Part shown: in pieces, positions 49,122 through 58,667 of the stretch
How the letters are laid out: each line of letters starts with the position of its first letter
Numbering within the stretch: the first letter of the stretch is position 1
NCBI GenBank assembly: GCA_014189435.1
Contig: CP050293.1
Span: 5,895,001 to 5,959,000 of the forward strand
DNA: 64,000 nucleotides
Direction of reading: 5' to 3'
Source of the DNA: Mesorhizobium loti
Lineage (GTDB): Bacteria > Pseudomonadota > Alphaproteobacteria > Rhizobiales > Rhizobiaceae
The notes under the pieces: generated by a model
The model's input: only the letters and a program-made list of their open reading frames with translations
Told to the model about the DNA's origin: nothing
The model's database searches: none
Position numbers and translations under genes: made by a program

Positions 49122-50108
49122 TCAGCCTGTGAGGCGCGCACGAAACAAGGTGCAGCCGTCCGTCAGGCGTGACCTGGAGATATCCCGGAATCCAGCCTCG
49201 GTCATCCACGCGCGATACTGACCTTCAGTGTACGATTCGCCGTGGCGATAGAGGTTCAAGAAGGTGAGATTCAAAAAGACACCCTCGGGCGGGCCGAGGC
49301 GGTCGTCATCCACGACACCCCACCCAGCAATTGCAATCTCGCCTCCTTGTGTGAGGCAACGCGCCGCGTTCAGGATCGAACTGCGCGCCTTGTCAGGCGG
49401 AAGGACCTGGACGACGGCCTTCAGGATCGCCAGATCGTGCCGACCGACCGATGGCGCGACAGTTATGTCCCCCACTTCGACAACCACGTCGTCGGCACCG
49501 TATTCCGACAGGATAGCTGGCGCGACCGCTGCGACCGTAGGGAGTTCCATCAGCGTCGCCGCAATCCGCGGCCGCTGCTCGCGAAGTCCGACCAGAATGG
49601 TCCCGGCGCCCCCGCCGATGTCGATCACCGAACCGACCGCCGAGAGGTCTATCTCCCGGGCCAGATTTCGGCCGAAAATCACCCCGCCCGGTGCGAGCAT
49701 ACGGCTGAAGGCCGCCGCGGACTCAGGTCCCGCTTCGGAAAAGTCGTGCAGCGCAGCCGGCCGGTTCTGTCGCAGCGAGTCTGCGGTCAAAAGGTCGGCT
49801 CCCCAGAGCTCGCGCAGGAGCGCATGATCGCCGCCGCGATAGCTCGGCTTGGACGCGTCGAGGAAGGCGGACGCTTCGGCTCCGTTTCGAAATTGACCAT
49901 CCTCGACTTCGAGAAGACCGATGCTGGCGAGCGCGTAGAGGAGCCGCGACAGACGATCGGGCTCGACTTTGAGCGCGGCCCCAAGGCTGCCGGCAGTCGC
50001 GGCATCGCCACCGAGCCGGGTGAAGATGCCAAGGTCCAACCCGGCGCGAAGCGCCAAGGCGGTGGGCACCGCTGCGATCAGCTTGTCGATCCGATCAGAA
50101 TCCACCAT
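49122..50108 (-). CDS. O-methyltransferase-family protein with altered catalytic motif
   Basis: 328 residues of the caffeate/hydroxyneurosporene OMT type. The N-terminal dimerisation/winged-helix domain (LIAAVPTALALRAGLDLGIF) and SAM motif SVIDIGGGAGTILVGL (about 158-173) are clear. Where active members have LKxVxHDW, this protein reads LKAVVQVLPPD, without the catalytic His. It may methylate by another mechanism or bind SAM without catalysis. Isolated on the minus strand. Confidence 0.8.
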   Translation of the reverse strand: MVDSDRIDKLIAAVPTALALRAGLDLGIFTRLGGDAATAGSLGAALKVEPDRLSRLLYALASIGLLEVEDGQFRNGAEASAFLDASKPSYRGGDHALLRELWGADLLTADSLRQNRPAALHDFSEAGPESAAAFSRMLAPGGVIFGRNLAREIDLSAVGSVIDIGGGAGTILVGLREQRPRIAATLMELPTVAAVAPAILSEYGADDVVVEVGDITVAPSVGRHDLAILKAVVQVLPPDKARSSILNAARCLTQGGEIAIAGWGVVDDDRLGPPEGVFLNLTFLNLYRHGESYTEGQYRAWMTEAGFRDISRSRLTDGCTLFRARLTG

Positions 50109-50251
50109 GTCACATCCCCCTCCGCGATCCAGGACAAGTCATTATTTCGAGCGACCGACACGATGACGTAACGGATATTCCTGGCAAAGTTGAACGAACC
50201 TCGGCCGTGAAAGAAGGGCTACGGCTACCCGCCCGGCCCCTGCGTGCCACC

Positions 50252-51694
50252 TTATCCGAGTTTCGCCAGCTTTGCGGCCTGACGAATGGCCTCGACGGCA
50301 TCTGGGTTGGTCACGGGGTAGCCGGCGATGAAGCGTTCGACCGAAAACTCCGGGAACTCGGTCTGCAACCGGGCCGCTAACCCGGCCGCCTCCAAGGCCT
50401 CGCCAACCGCCGCATGCGCCAGCGCCAGGAACATGATCACATTGGGAGAATCCAGCGCTCCCCTGCGTAGCGATGCGATGGCCTCACGATGCCTGCCGGC
50501 GGCGAACTGGATGCGGCCCTGCATGCGGAAATACCAAGACGGCGCCAGCGGATTCAGGAGCATGGCGCGCTCGATGAGCGGCATCGCTTCGGCCGGATCG
50601 CCAGCAACCAGCGCCTTGCTGCCGGCCAGCAGCGCCAGCGTGTCGGCGTGATTGGAGCCATATTCGAAGGCGCGGCGATACGCGCGCTCCGCTCCTTCGA
50701 AGTCGCCGAGACATCCCCTGAGATCACCAAGGCAATTGCAGGCAGCACTGTCCATCGGATCAAGCAACATCGCGTTTTCAACCGATGCCCGCCACTTCTC
50801 GATCGAGCCCTGCGCATCGTCGCTGAAGCCCTGGCAGGCCTCCATCGAATAGGCATAGGCAAGCTGGGTCCAGGCCCTGACCAAGGTGGGGTCAAGCTCC
50901 AGCGCGCGTGAAAACAGGCGAATCGCTTCGGCAATGCCGGCGCGGCTAAAGGTGTCTTGCCGTTCAACACCAAGCAGATAAAGATCATAGGCGCGCAGAC
51001 TAGCGGGCGGCTTGCGGCGGATCGCATTGCGGCCGACCGTGGCGAGCGCTCCGTGGCTGCCGGCGATCACGTTGATGACGCTCTCGGTCAGACTATCCTG
51101 CAGCGTGAAAATGTCCTCGACGGGGCGGTCATAGCGCTCGCTCCACAGGCTGACGCCGTTGCCTGCGTCGGCAAGCTCGATCGTTAGCCTGACCCGCCGG
51201 TCGTCGGCGCGCAGCTGGCCCGAGACGATATACGTGGCGCCCAGCGCCTTGCCATCGGCAACGAAATCGGCGGGTGCGCTGCCGAGCGACTTCATGGTGT
51301 GGAAGGCGATGACCGGCAGATCGGCATAGCGCGCGAGATCGATGCTGATGTCCGACGACAGGCCGTCGGCGAAGCGGCGCCAGCGTTCCTCGCCGCTCAG
51401 GCATTCGATCGGAAACATGGCGAGCACCGGCGAGGCATCGGCCAGCGAGGGTGCCAGCACGGCGCGTGCGGCGCCATTGATGTGCGAGGCAAGCGCGATC
51501 TTGTTGTTGACGCCGAGCTTCTCGTAAATCGCGGCGAGATGGGTGCGGACGGTCGACGGCGCGATGAACAGCGCCTCGCCGATCTCGCGATAGGTCAGGC
51601 CCGAGGCAAATCTTTCCGCCACCGCGCGCTCGCGGCCCGATAGCGCGTCAGCCGGTGAAGACGTCGCGGGGCGGTCCATAAAGGTCCCTGTCAT
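50252..51694 (-). CDS. regulator with N-terminal LuxR-type HTH and C-terminal TPR region
   Basis: 480 residues. HTH at about 18-75 (LSGRERAVAERFASGLTYRE, IAPSTVRTHLAAIYEKLGVN), then a TolB-like/adenylate-cyclase-associated alpha-beta domain (about 90-210, GLSSDISIDLARYADLPVIA, YIVSGQLRADDRRVRLTIEL) and several TPR-like helical repeats (about 225-440). LuxR helix-turn-helix domains are normally C-terminal, so this order is unusual. Effector unknown. Divergent to the DUF1127 gene at 51847. Confidence 0.83.
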   Translation of the reverse strand: MTGTFMDRPATSSPADALSGRERAVAERFASGLTYREIGEALFIAPSTVRTHLAAIYEKLGVNNKIALASHINGAARAVLAPSLADASPVLAMFPIECLSGEERWRRFADGLSSDISIDLARYADLPVIAFHTMKSLGSAPADFVADGKALGATYIVSGQLRADDRRVRLTIELADAGNGVSLWSERYDRPVEDIFTLQDSLTESVINVIAGSHGALATVGRNAIRRKPPASLRAYDLYLLGVERQDTFSRAGIAEAIRLFSRALELDPTLVRAWTQLAYAYSMEACQGFSDDAQGSIEKWRASVENAMLLDPMDSAACNCLGDLRGCLGDFEGAERAYRRAFEYGSNHADTLALLAGSKALVAGDPAEAMPLIERAMLLNPLAPSWYFRMQGRIQFAAGRHREAIASLRRGALDSPNVIMFLALAHAAVGEALEAAGLAARLQTEFPEFSVERFIAGYPVTNPDAVEAIRQAAKLAKLG

Positions 51695-51738
51695 CGGATC
51701 GGCATGGTTTCAACTGCTACCACAGCAAAATACTACAA

Positions 51739-51761
51739 ATGCAGGACGCGAAACACTGCAT
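51739..51761. promoter_or_regulatory. inverted repeat in LuxR-TPR/DUF1127 divergent region
   Basis: ATGCAG (51739-51744) and CTGCAT (51756-51761) separated by 11 bases, 45 bases from the regulator start and about 85 from the DUF1127 start. A possible operator for the divergent regulator. Confidence 0.35.
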
Positions 51762-51846
51762 CTGACCGATGGCGCGTTCCCTCGCCGAGGCTCACGTTCC
51801 CAGCATACCCCCGCAGACCGGGCCATTGATATCGAGGATCGCACCC

Positions 51847-52104
51847 ATGAGAACGATTCTAACCAACCTATCCGATGTCTACGGCGCGATGCGCCTCAAC
51901 CCCAGCGAACGGCAATCGAAGGCGGCCGGACACACGCAGAACCGGCCCAGTTTGAAAGGCCTGATCAAGGCGTGGCGCGGTCGTGCCTACTTCCGGCACG
52001 AGCTGGCACGTATGGCGATGGATCTGCCGGAGCTCATCGACGACATCGGGCTGACCATGAAACAGGTGGAAGCCGAGATCGCGAAGCCGTTCTGGCGGGA
52101 ATGA
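51847..52104 (+). CDS. DUF1127-like small protein
   Basis: 85 residues from ATG 51847. The C-terminal half, RAYFRHELARMAMDLPELIDDIGLT, matches the longer DUF1127-type proteins of rhizobia. No signal peptide. Likely under control of the divergent LuxR-TPR regulator (positional inference). An in-frame ATG at 51769 would give a longer, less typical N-terminus. Confidence 0.7.
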   Translation: MRTILTNLSDVYGAMRLNPSERQSKAAGHTQNRPSLKGLIKAWRGRAYFRHELARMAMDLPELIDDIGLTMKQVEAEIAKPFWRE

Positions 52105-52205
52105 TTTTTGGCGCGCACGCGCCTCACCGTCAGTACCCCTTCAGGCCGAACTGCGCAGCATCAGACCGTCAGTGCACAGCGCCCGTCGCGAAAGCGAACC
52201 GTTCC

Positions 52206-52589
52206 TTATGGGGCTTCGTAGAGTTCCAGCGGCAATCCATCTGGGTCTCTGAAAAAGGTAAACCGTTGGTCTGTATATGGGTCGATCCGGATTGGCTCAA
52301 CGGCAACGCCTGCGGCTTCCAGGCGCATAATTACGGGATCAAGATTCGCCACGGCAAATGCCAGATGTCTCAGGCCTGTCGCCTCTGGATGGGACGGCCG
52401 CATCGCTGGGTCGGGAAAGGAGAATAATTCCAACTGGGCGAAGCCGATCCGCAGGTCGGCCTTCCATGACTGCCGCTCCTCCCGAAAGACCTCCCGGATC
52501 AGATCGAGACCGAGGAGTTCGACATAGAACCGTCGCGACCGGTCGTAGTCTGTACAGATGAGCGCTACGTGGTGAATGGCATTCAGCAT
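52206..52589 (-). CDS. VOC-family (glyoxalase/dioxygenase fold) protein, YaeR-like
   Basis: 127 residues, one vicinal-oxygen-chelate module pair. Metal-ligand-like positions are seen: IHHVALIC near the start, QLELFSF, LRHLAFAV and the final LPLELYEAP Glu. The RIDPYTDQRFTFFRDPDG segment matches the SMU1112c/YaeR group. Likely a small metalloenzyme; substrate unknown. ATG 52589 is preferred over 52625 because it gives the family start MLNAIHHVA. Confidence 0.82.
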   Translation of the reverse strand: MLNAIHHVALICTDYDRSRRFYVELLGLDLIREVFREERQSWKADLRIGFAQLELFSFPDPAMRPSHPEATGLRHLAFAVANLDPVIMRLEAAGVAVEPIRIDPYTDQRFTFFRDPDGLPLELYEAP

Positions 52590-52711
52590 GCTTGGAACTC
52601 TAGCCAAGCCGGGCTTTCGGACCAAGGTTCACGTTCGGGTGCCGGGATATTTTATCATATCGCCGTTCGCGCAACATCTGCCGAAGGTGAAAGTATGGCA
52701 GCTTCCAGGAC

Positions 52712-53359
52712 TCAGCGCGCCGGCACCCGCTTCTCAAGCCTCCGCGCGTATTGCGTCAGCGGAAAGCACATGACGAAGAAGATCAGCGCCACCAGGCCAT
52801 AGACCTTGAACGGTTCGAAGGTCGCGTTGTTGATGGCGTTGGAGGTCCTGACCAGTTCCTCGAAGCCGATGATCGAGGTCAGCGCCGTCGACTTGATCAG
52901 CTGGACCAGGAAGCCGACCGTCGGCGCACGGGTGATCGAAAACGCCTGCGGCAGGATGATCAGCCTCAGTTCCTGCAGATAATGCAGGCCGAGGCTGGCG
53001 CCGGCGTCCCATTGGCCCAATGGCAGCGCGGCGACGCCGGAGCGCCAGATTTCGGCGAGATAGGCGCTGGCGAAGAAGGTGAGGCCGAGCACCGCCGCCG
53101 TCCATGGCTCGATGCGCAGGCCGAGCATCGGCAGGCCGAAGAACATCAGGAACAGCTGCATCAGAAGCGGCGTCCCCTGGAACAGGGCGATGTAGCCGGA
53201 GGCGATGCGCCGGCTCCATTTGTTTTTGGCGATCCTGAAGAACAACACGATCAGCCCGACGATGCCGCCGCCAACGAAGGCGGCAAGCGATAGCAGCACC
53301 GTCCAGCGGGCGGCGAGCAGCAGGTTGCGCACGATGTCCCAAAAGGTGAATTCGATCAT
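52712..53359 (-). CDS. amino-acid-type ABC transporter permease (HisM/GlnP type)
   Basis: 215 residues, about five hydrophobic helices. The permease motifs SGYIALFQGTPLLMQLFLMF and YLAEIWRSGVAALPLGQWDAG are typical of the polar-amino-acid (HAAT) family. It overlaps the companion permease by four bases. No ATPase gene is present in this operon. Confidence 0.88.
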   Translation of the reverse strand: MIEFTFWDIVRNLLLAARWTVLLSLAAFVGGGIVGLIVLFFRIAKNKWSRRIASGYIALFQGTPLLMQLFLMFFGLPMLGLRIEPWTAAVLGLTFFASAYLAEIWRSGVAALPLGQWDAGASLGLHYLQELRLIILPQAFSITRAPTVGFLVQLIKSTALTSIIGFEELVRTSNAINNATFEPFKVYGLVALIFFVMCFPLTQYARRLEKRVPAR

Positions 53360-54012
53360 GACACGCCAGCCCCGAGCGCACGGCGCCCGCCCGTGACCAA
53401 CAGCCGGCGCAAGGCCATCGACAGGACGAGATAGACCAGCGTCACGACGAAATAGGTCTCGAAGGAGCGGAAGGTGCGCGCCTGCAGCATGTCGGCCTCA
53501 TAGGTCAGTTCGCGCACCGCGATCTGCGACACCACGGCCGACTCCAGCATCATGATGACGATCTGGCTGGTCAGCGCCGGAAAGATCACCTTGAGCGCCT
53601 GCGGCAGCACGATCTTGATGAACACCTGGCGTGGCCTCAAGCCTAGTGCCAGGGCTGCTTCCGTCTGTCCGCCGGGCACGGCGTCAAGCCCGGCGCCGAC
53701 GATCTCGATGGTGTAGGCCGCCATATTGAGCGTCATCGCCAGCATGGCGGCCAGCACCGGATCGAGCCGGATGCCGAGGCTGGGCAGCCCGAAGAAGATG
53801 AAGAACAGCTGCACCAGAAACGGCGTGTTGCGGATGATTTCGACATACCAGGCGATTGCCCGCTTGAGCAGCACCGGGCCATTTCGGCCTCCGGCGGCGC
53901 CCAGGATGCTGAGGAACGTTCCCGCGAGCGTGGTCACGGCGATCAACAGAATCGTCGTGAGTGCTCCGCGCGCGATGTCGCCGACAGCACCTGGAAGCCA
54001 GGCAAAGGCCAC
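53356..54012 (-). CDS. amino-acid-type ABC transporter permease (HisQ/GlnP type)
   Basis: 218 residues; YVEIIRNTPFLVQLFFIFFG and AAYTIEIVGAGLDAVPGGQTE are HAAT permease motifs. GTG start, 6 nt after the binding-protein stop. It forms a heterodimer with the next permease; an ATPase must come from elsewhere in the genome. Confidence 0.87.
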   Translation of the reverse strand: MAFAWLPGAVGDIARGALTTILLIAVTTLAGTFLSILGAAGGRNGPVLLKRAIAWYVEIIRNTPFLVQLFFIFFGLPSLGIRLDPVLAAMLAMTLNMAAYTIEIVGAGLDAVPGGQTEAALALGLRPRQVFIKIVLPQALKVIFPALTSQIVIMMLESAVVSQIAVRELTYEADMLQARTFRSFETYFVVTLVYLVLSMALRRLLVTGGRRALGAGVS

Positions 54013-54018
54013 GGAAAC

Positions 54019-54825
54019 TCAATCCTTGAGGTTGTCGGGGTTGAGCGGCGTCTTCAGCCAGGCTTTGGAGCTTTCGTCCAGCTTGCCGTCGGCCAGCATC
54101 TTGGCGACGGCATCGTTGACCGCCTTCTTCAGGCTGTCCTCGTTCTTGTTGAGGCCGATATGCGAAGGCGAGGTCAGAAGCTGAAACTTCTGCTCCGGCT
54201 TCAGCGCGTCCTGCTTGGCCAGCACCTGCGCGCCGACATCGTTGCCGACGACCATCAATTGCGTCTGGCCTGAGATGAAGGCCTGGATCACCGAATTGTA
54301 GTTGTCGAAGCGCTTGATATCGGCCGACGCGGGTGACGCCTCGGTGAGCGAGGTGTCTTCGAGCGTGCCGCGGTTGACGGCGATCGACTTGTCGGCAAGG
54401 TCTTCCTTGCCCTTGACCGCAAGTGCTGCCGGACCGATCACGGCGATGTAGTAGGGCGCGTAGGCGGCGGCGAAGTCGATGACCTGCTCGCGTTCCTTCG
54501 AATAGCCGACGCTCATGAGGATGTCGACGCGGTGGTCGTTCAAATACGGGATGCGGTTCTGGCCGGTGACGGCGACGGGATTGAGCTTCACCTTGAGCGT
54601 ATCGGCAATGTATTGCGCGACATCCATGTCATAGCCCTTGAGGCTCATGTCGGCGCTGGCCGAGGAGAAGGGCGGGAAGTCGGCGAAGACGCCGACATTG
54701 ATGGCGCCGGCCTTGGTGATGTCTGCCAGCGCATCGGCGCTGGCGGCCTGAATTGAAAGGCCGAAACCGGCTGTGCCAAGCATCAGCACGGCAGCGATGG
54801 ATGTGAATGTCCTGCGGATCGTCAT
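54019..54825 (-). CDS. amino-acid-type ABC transporter substrate-binding protein (family 3)
   Basis: 268 residues. Signal peptide about 1-30 (ending ASA). Type II fold: INVGVFADFPPFSSASADMSLKGYDMDVAQY and LADKSIAVNRGTLEDTSL motifs of the lysine/arginine/glutamine-binder group. The upstream ureohydrolase suggests that the ligand may be a guanidino or similar nitrogen compound (inference). Confidence 0.87.
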   Translation of the reverse strand: MTIRRTFTSIAAVLMLGTAGFGLSIQAASADALADITKAGAINVGVFADFPPFSSASADMSLKGYDMDVAQYIADTLKVKLNPVAVTGQNRIPYLNDHRVDILMSVGYSKEREQVIDFAAAYAPYYIAVIGPAALAVKGKEDLADKSIAVNRGTLEDTSLTEASPASADIKRFDNYNSVIQAFISGQTQLMVVGNDVGAQVLAKQDALKPEQKFQLLTSPSHIGLNKNEDSLKKAVNDAVAKMLADGKLDESSKAWLKTPLNPDNLKD

Positions 54826-54862
54826 TGTTATTCCCCTGTCTGGAAGCTTTGTTTGTTTGATA

Positions 54863-54889
54863 CGGCCGCCGGCTCCAGCGCGGCGGCCG
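54863..54889 (-). promoter_or_regulatory. perfect inverted repeat between ureohydrolase and binding-protein genes
   Basis: CGGCCGCCG (54863-54871) and CGGCGGCCG (54881-54889) form a 9-bp stem with a nine-base loop. No T tract. Candidate intra-operon attenuator or mRNA stability element. Confidence 0.6.
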
Positions 54890-54908
54890 CCTTTGCTTCT
54901 GAAGTCCG

Positions 54909-55970
54909 TCAGGCTCCCTTGCCTGTTATCGCCGGGCTGAACACCATCAGGCTCAGGATCTCGAACAGCACCTGTGCGGCGGCATGGGCCGTGTTGGTGG
55001 TCGCGTCGTATTGCGGCGCCACCTCGACGACGTCGCCGCCGACGATGTTGAGACCTTTGAGGCCGCGCAGCAGTTCGAGCACTTCGCGCGTCGTCAGCCC
55101 GCCGACTTCCGGCGTACCGGTGCCGGGCGCGAAGGCCGGATCGACGCTGTCGATGTCGAAGGAGACATAGGTCGGGCCGTCGCCGACTATTCTGCGCGCC
55201 TTCTCGATGATGGCAGGAATGCCGAGACCGGTCACCTCCTCGGCATGGACCACGGTCATGCCGGACTCGTAGGTGAACTCCCACAGATACTCGGCCGAGC
55301 CGCGGATGCCGATCTGGATGGTGCGCGTCGGATCGAGCACGCCGTCGAGCACCGCGTTGCGGAACGGCCCGCCATGGTGGAATTTGGTCATGTCGAACAG
55401 GCCGCTGGTGTCGCAATGGGCGTCGATATGGATCAACCCGACCGGCGCCTTCTTGCCGACGGCCTTCAGGATCGGATGGCTGATCGAATGATCGCCACCG
55501 ATCGACAGCGGGATGACGCCGGCATCGACGATCTGGTTGGTGCGGCGCTCGATATCCTCATGGCTGATCTCCAGCCGGTAGCGGCTGCGGAACGGCGTAT
55601 CGCCGATGTCGGCGACCCTGAGCTCATGCGTCGGCGCGCATTCCAGCACGTGATTGTAGGGGCCGATGCGCTCGATGGCGCGCAGCGCCCTTGGCCCGAA
55701 ACGCGAGCCCGGCCGGTTGGTGACACCGAGGTCCATCGGCACGCCGATCATCGCCACCTGAAGGTCGCCGAAATCCGGATTGTCAGCCGCTATTTCGCGG
55801 TAGGGCGCGGCAAGGAAGGTCGGGATGCCGGAATAGGGCGCGAGCCGCGTGCCGGTCTTGGAAAAGATCTTGTCGGCGACCTTGCAGAACTTCGGGTCGA
55901 ACATCTCGCCGCCATGGCTCTCGCCATATTTGCGACGCAACGCGTCGAGCTTGCCGCGATCGTAACCCAT
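54909..55970 (-). CDS. agmatinase/guanidino-hydrolase of the ureohydrolase family
   Basis: 353 residues. Dinuclear metal ligands: His161 (GGDHS), Asp183/His185/Asp187 (DAHCD), Asp272/Asp274 (SFDIDSVDPAFAPGTGTPEVG). It is longer at the N-terminus than SpeB-type agmatinases, as in guanidinobutyrase, guanidinopropionase and guanidinase-like members. It would hydrolyse a guanidino compound and release urea. It is the first gene of the transporter unit and divergent from the LysR gene. The exact substrate cannot be told from sequence. Confidence 0.85.
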   Translation of the reverse strand: MGYDRGKLDALRRKYGESHGGEMFDPKFCKVADKIFSKTGTRLAPYSGIPTFLAAPYREIAADNPDFGDLQVAMIGVPMDLGVTNRPGSRFGPRALRAIERIGPYNHVLECAPTHELRVADIGDTPFRSRYRLEISHEDIERRTNQIVDAGVIPLSIGGDHSISHPILKAVGKKAPVGLIHIDAHCDTSGLFDMTKFHHGGPFRNAVLDGVLDPTRTIQIGIRGSAEYLWEFTYESGMTVVHAEEVTGLGIPAIIEKARRIVGDGPTYVSFDIDSVDPAFAPGTGTPEVGGLTTREVLELLRGLKGLNIVGGDVVEVAPQYDATTNTAHAAAQVLFEILSLMVFSPAITGKGA

Positions 55971-56143
55971 ATCCGCTCCTCCTGGGCTGATGCAGTGCCG
56001 CCGGTGACGCCAGCGAACCGACCGTCATCCGGCCGGGCCGCTGTCCCGCTGGCTGCCTGCAGATTTCACGTCTTGATGCTGTTCCGGGCTCAAGTGTCTG
56101 GCAGCGGCATTGAAAAATCAATTGATATTGTTAGGGTGTTTCC

Positions 56144-56160
56144 TGTGAGAAAATCTCACA
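56144..56160. promoter_or_regulatory. perfect TGTGAGA-AAA-TCTCACA operator candidate
   Basis: A 7+7 perfect inverted repeat with 3-base spacer, 15 bases before the LysR start, in the region shared with the divergent ureohydrolase gene. The size and T-rich/A-rich ends fit a LysR-type binding site. Confidence 0.55.
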
Positions 56161-56175
56161 ACAAAGTTGATACCC

Positions 56176-57150
56176 ATGGCCAAACGCCTGCCTCCGCTGA
56201 ATCCGCTGCGCGCCTTCGAGGCGACGGCCCGGCATGGCTCGCTGACCAAGGCGGCGAGTGAGCTGAACGTCACGCATGGCGCCATCAGCCACCAGATCAA
56301 GGCTCTCGAGCAGTCGCTCAGTGTCAAGCTGTTCGAGCGTGTCGGCCAGCGGGTCAAACTGACACCGCATGGCGCCGAACTTCTGCCGGCGGTATCGAGC
56401 GCCTTCGACAGCATCGCCGCCGCCACCCAGCGCATGACAAGGCCGGCGAGCAGCGGCACGCTTTCGGTCTCCTGCGTGCCGGCGCTGCTGTTGCTGTGGA
56501 TGACCCCGCGGCTCGGCAGTTTCATGGCGCAATATCCCGACATAAGGCTGACGCTTATCCCCTCCAACGACCCCAAGGATTTGCGGGCGCCGCATATCGA
56601 TGTCTGCGTGCATTATGGCGACGGCAGCTGGACCGATTGCTGGATGCGCAAATGGTCGGGCCTCGAACTGTTTCCCGTAGTCAGCCCGACCTTGATCAAC
56701 AACCGCCCGATCCGCAGCGTGCGCGACCTCGCCGATCACGTCTTCCTGCATGGCGACGACGGCCGCGAATGGCACACCTGGCTGGCGGCCGCCGATGCGC
56801 TGGACCTGGAGAGGGGCCGCCGCCATCATCTCGGCGATGCGCGCATGGCGACCGAGGCGGCAGTGCATGGCCATGGCGTGGCGTTGGGCGATTCGGTGAC
56901 GGCAAGCGCGCTGCTGGCCAGGGGCATGCTGGTGGCGCCGTTCAGCCTGTCGGTGCCGGCGGTCGACGATTTCTATGTCGTCTGCCGCAACGAGATGAGA
57001 GCGACGCCGATCGTGCAGGTGTTCATCGACTGGCTGTTCGCCGAGAAGGCGCAGGACGACGGCCGCGCCGACGCCCCGGTGGCGGGCCGCATCGTCAGCC
57101 GCCGAAAGCGTCCGGCGCTCAGGGTCATCGGCGCCAAAACCGGGAGCTGA
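56176..57150 (+). CDS. LysR-family transcriptional regulator, GcvA-like
   Basis: 324 residues. Winged HTH (about 8-66, LPPLNPLRAFEATARHGSLT, NVTHGAISHQIKALEQSL), then effector-binding domain (YGDGSWTDCW, HGHGVALGDSV). The C-terminus carries an extra basic tail (SRRKRPALRVIGAKTG). Divergent from the ureohydrolase-transporter unit, which it most likely regulates. ATG 56176 preferred; an in-frame TTG lies three codons upstream. Confidence 0.88.
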   Translation: MAKRLPPLNPLRAFEATARHGSLTKAASELNVTHGAISHQIKALEQSLSVKLFERVGQRVKLTPHGAELLPAVSSAFDSIAAATQRMTRPASSGTLSVSCVPALLLLWMTPRLGSFMAQYPDIRLTLIPSNDPKDLRAPHIDVCVHYGDGSWTDCWMRKWSGLELFPVVSPTLINNRPIRSVRDLADHVFLHGDDGREWHTWLAAADALDLERGRRHHLGDARMATEAAVHGHGVALGDSVTASALLARGMLVAPFSLSVPAVDDFYVVCRNEMRATPIVQVFIDWLFAEKAQDDGRADAPVAGRIVSRRKRPALRVIGAKTGS

Positions 57151-57311
57151 CACCGGGCCTTCGGCTTGCGGCCGCCGTCAGTGGTCTTTCCGTCGCATGC
57201 AGGGTTTTCTTTTTGTCGGGCCAGCCTGAAACCGGGCAGCGTTTTGGCCAATTCGATGCTATGAGGCCTGTCGCGGTTGTGGATAGCAGGCAGCGAAGGC
57301 GGTGTTGAAAC

Positions 57312-58616
57312 ATGGCTAAGACCGATATTGCGCGGCGGGTCTACAACCACACCTGGAAGCTCGATCCGATCGTGCGCAGCCTGCTCGACACGGATTTCTA
57401 CAAGCTTTTGATGCTGCAGATGATCTGGGGCATGTATCCCAAGGTCGACACCACCTTCTCGCTGATCAACCGCACAACTTCGGTGCGGCTTGCCGATGAG
57501 ATCGATGAAGGCGAACTGCGCGAGCAGCTCGACCATGCCCGCACGCTGCGGTTCTCCAAGAAGGAGATGATCTGGCTCGGCGGTAACAATTTCTACGGCC
57601 GCAAGCAGATCTTCGAACCGGAATTCCTCGCCTGGCTGGAAGGCTTCCGGCTGCCCGAATACGAGCTGTCCAAGCGCGACGGCCAGTATGAACTGACCTT
57701 CAGCGGGCCGTGGATGTACACGACGCTGTGGGAGATCCCGGCGCTGGCGATCATCAACGAACTCCGATCTCGCGCCGCCATGCGGGCGTTCGGACCGTTC
57801 GCGCTCGACGTGCTCTATGCCCGCGCCAAGGCCAAGATGTGGGCCAAGACCGAGCGGCTGAAGGCATTGCCCGGCATCCGCATCTCGGACTTCGGCACGC
57901 GCCGGCGGCATTCCTTCCTGTGGCAGCGCTGGTGCGTCGAAGCGCTGAAGGAAGGCATCGGCGAGGCGTTCACCGGCACCTCCAACGTGCTTCTGGCCAT
58001 GGACAACGACCTCGAAGCGCTCGGCACCAACGCACATGAACTGCCGATGGTGTTTGCCGCCCTCGCCAATTCGGAAAAAGAGCTGAAACAATCGCCCTAC
58101 AAAGTGCTGCAGGACTGGCAGCGCTACTATGGCGGCAATCTGCTGATCGTGCTGCCCGATGCCTTCGGCACGGCGTCCTTCCTGCGCGATGCGCCGGACT
58201 GGGTGGCCGACTGGACGGGTTTTCGGCCCGACAGCGCGCCGCCGATCGAAGGCGGCGAAAAAATCCTGTCCTGGTGGCGCGACAAGGGCAAGGATCCCAA
58301 GCAGAAATTGCTGATCTTCTCCGACGGGCTCGAGGTCGAAACCATCGAGGAGACCTACCGCCATTTCAAGGGCAAGGTGCGCATGTCCTTCGGCTGGGGC
58401 ACCAACCTCACCAACGACTTCGAAGGCTGCGCGCCGACGGAGACCAACAGCCTGGACGCCATATCGCTGGTCTGCAAGGTCACCGAGGCCAATGGCAGGC
58501 CGGCGGTGAAGCTCTCCGACAACCCGGCCAAGGCGACGGGCGACGAGAAAGAGATCGAGCGGTATATCAGGATTTTCGGGGAAAAGGACCGCGTGGAGCA
58601 ACTGGTCAAGGTGTGA
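57312..58616 (+). CDS. pncB: nicotinate phosphoribosyltransferase
   Basis: 434 residues. It makes nicotinate mononucleotide from nicotinate, PRPP and ATP in the Preiss-Handler NAD salvage route. Hallmarks: [16 protein letters not shown] at the start, [39 protein letters not shown] (with the phosphorylatable His) and [10 protein letters not shown]. Standard length. Monocistronic; a repeat begins about 50 bases after the stop. Confidence 0.95.
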   Translation: MAKTDIARRVYNHTWKLDPIVRSLLDTDFYKLLMLQMIWGMYPKVDTTFSLINRTTSVRLADEIDEGELREQLDHARTLRFSKKEMIWLGGNNFYGRKQIFEPEFLAWLEGFRLPEYELSKRDGQYELTFSGPWMYTTLWEIPALAIINELRSRAAMRAFGPFALDVLYARAKAKMWAKTERLKALPGIRISDFGTRRRHSFLWQRWCVEALKEGIGEAFTGTSNVLLAMDNDLEALGTNAHELPMVFAALANSEKELKQSPYKVLQDWQRYYGGNLLIVLPDAFGTASFLRDAPDWVADWTGFRPDSAPPIEGGEKILSWWRDKGKDPKQKLLIFSDGLEVETIEETYRHFKGKVRMSFGWGTNLTNDFEGCAPTETNSLDAISLVCKVTEANGRPAVKLSDNPAKATGDEKEIERYIRIFGEKDRVEQLVKV

Positions 58617-58667
58617 GAGGTGACCACGCCAGCCAAGATGGCAATCTTGGATAGGATGAGTTCCTTC

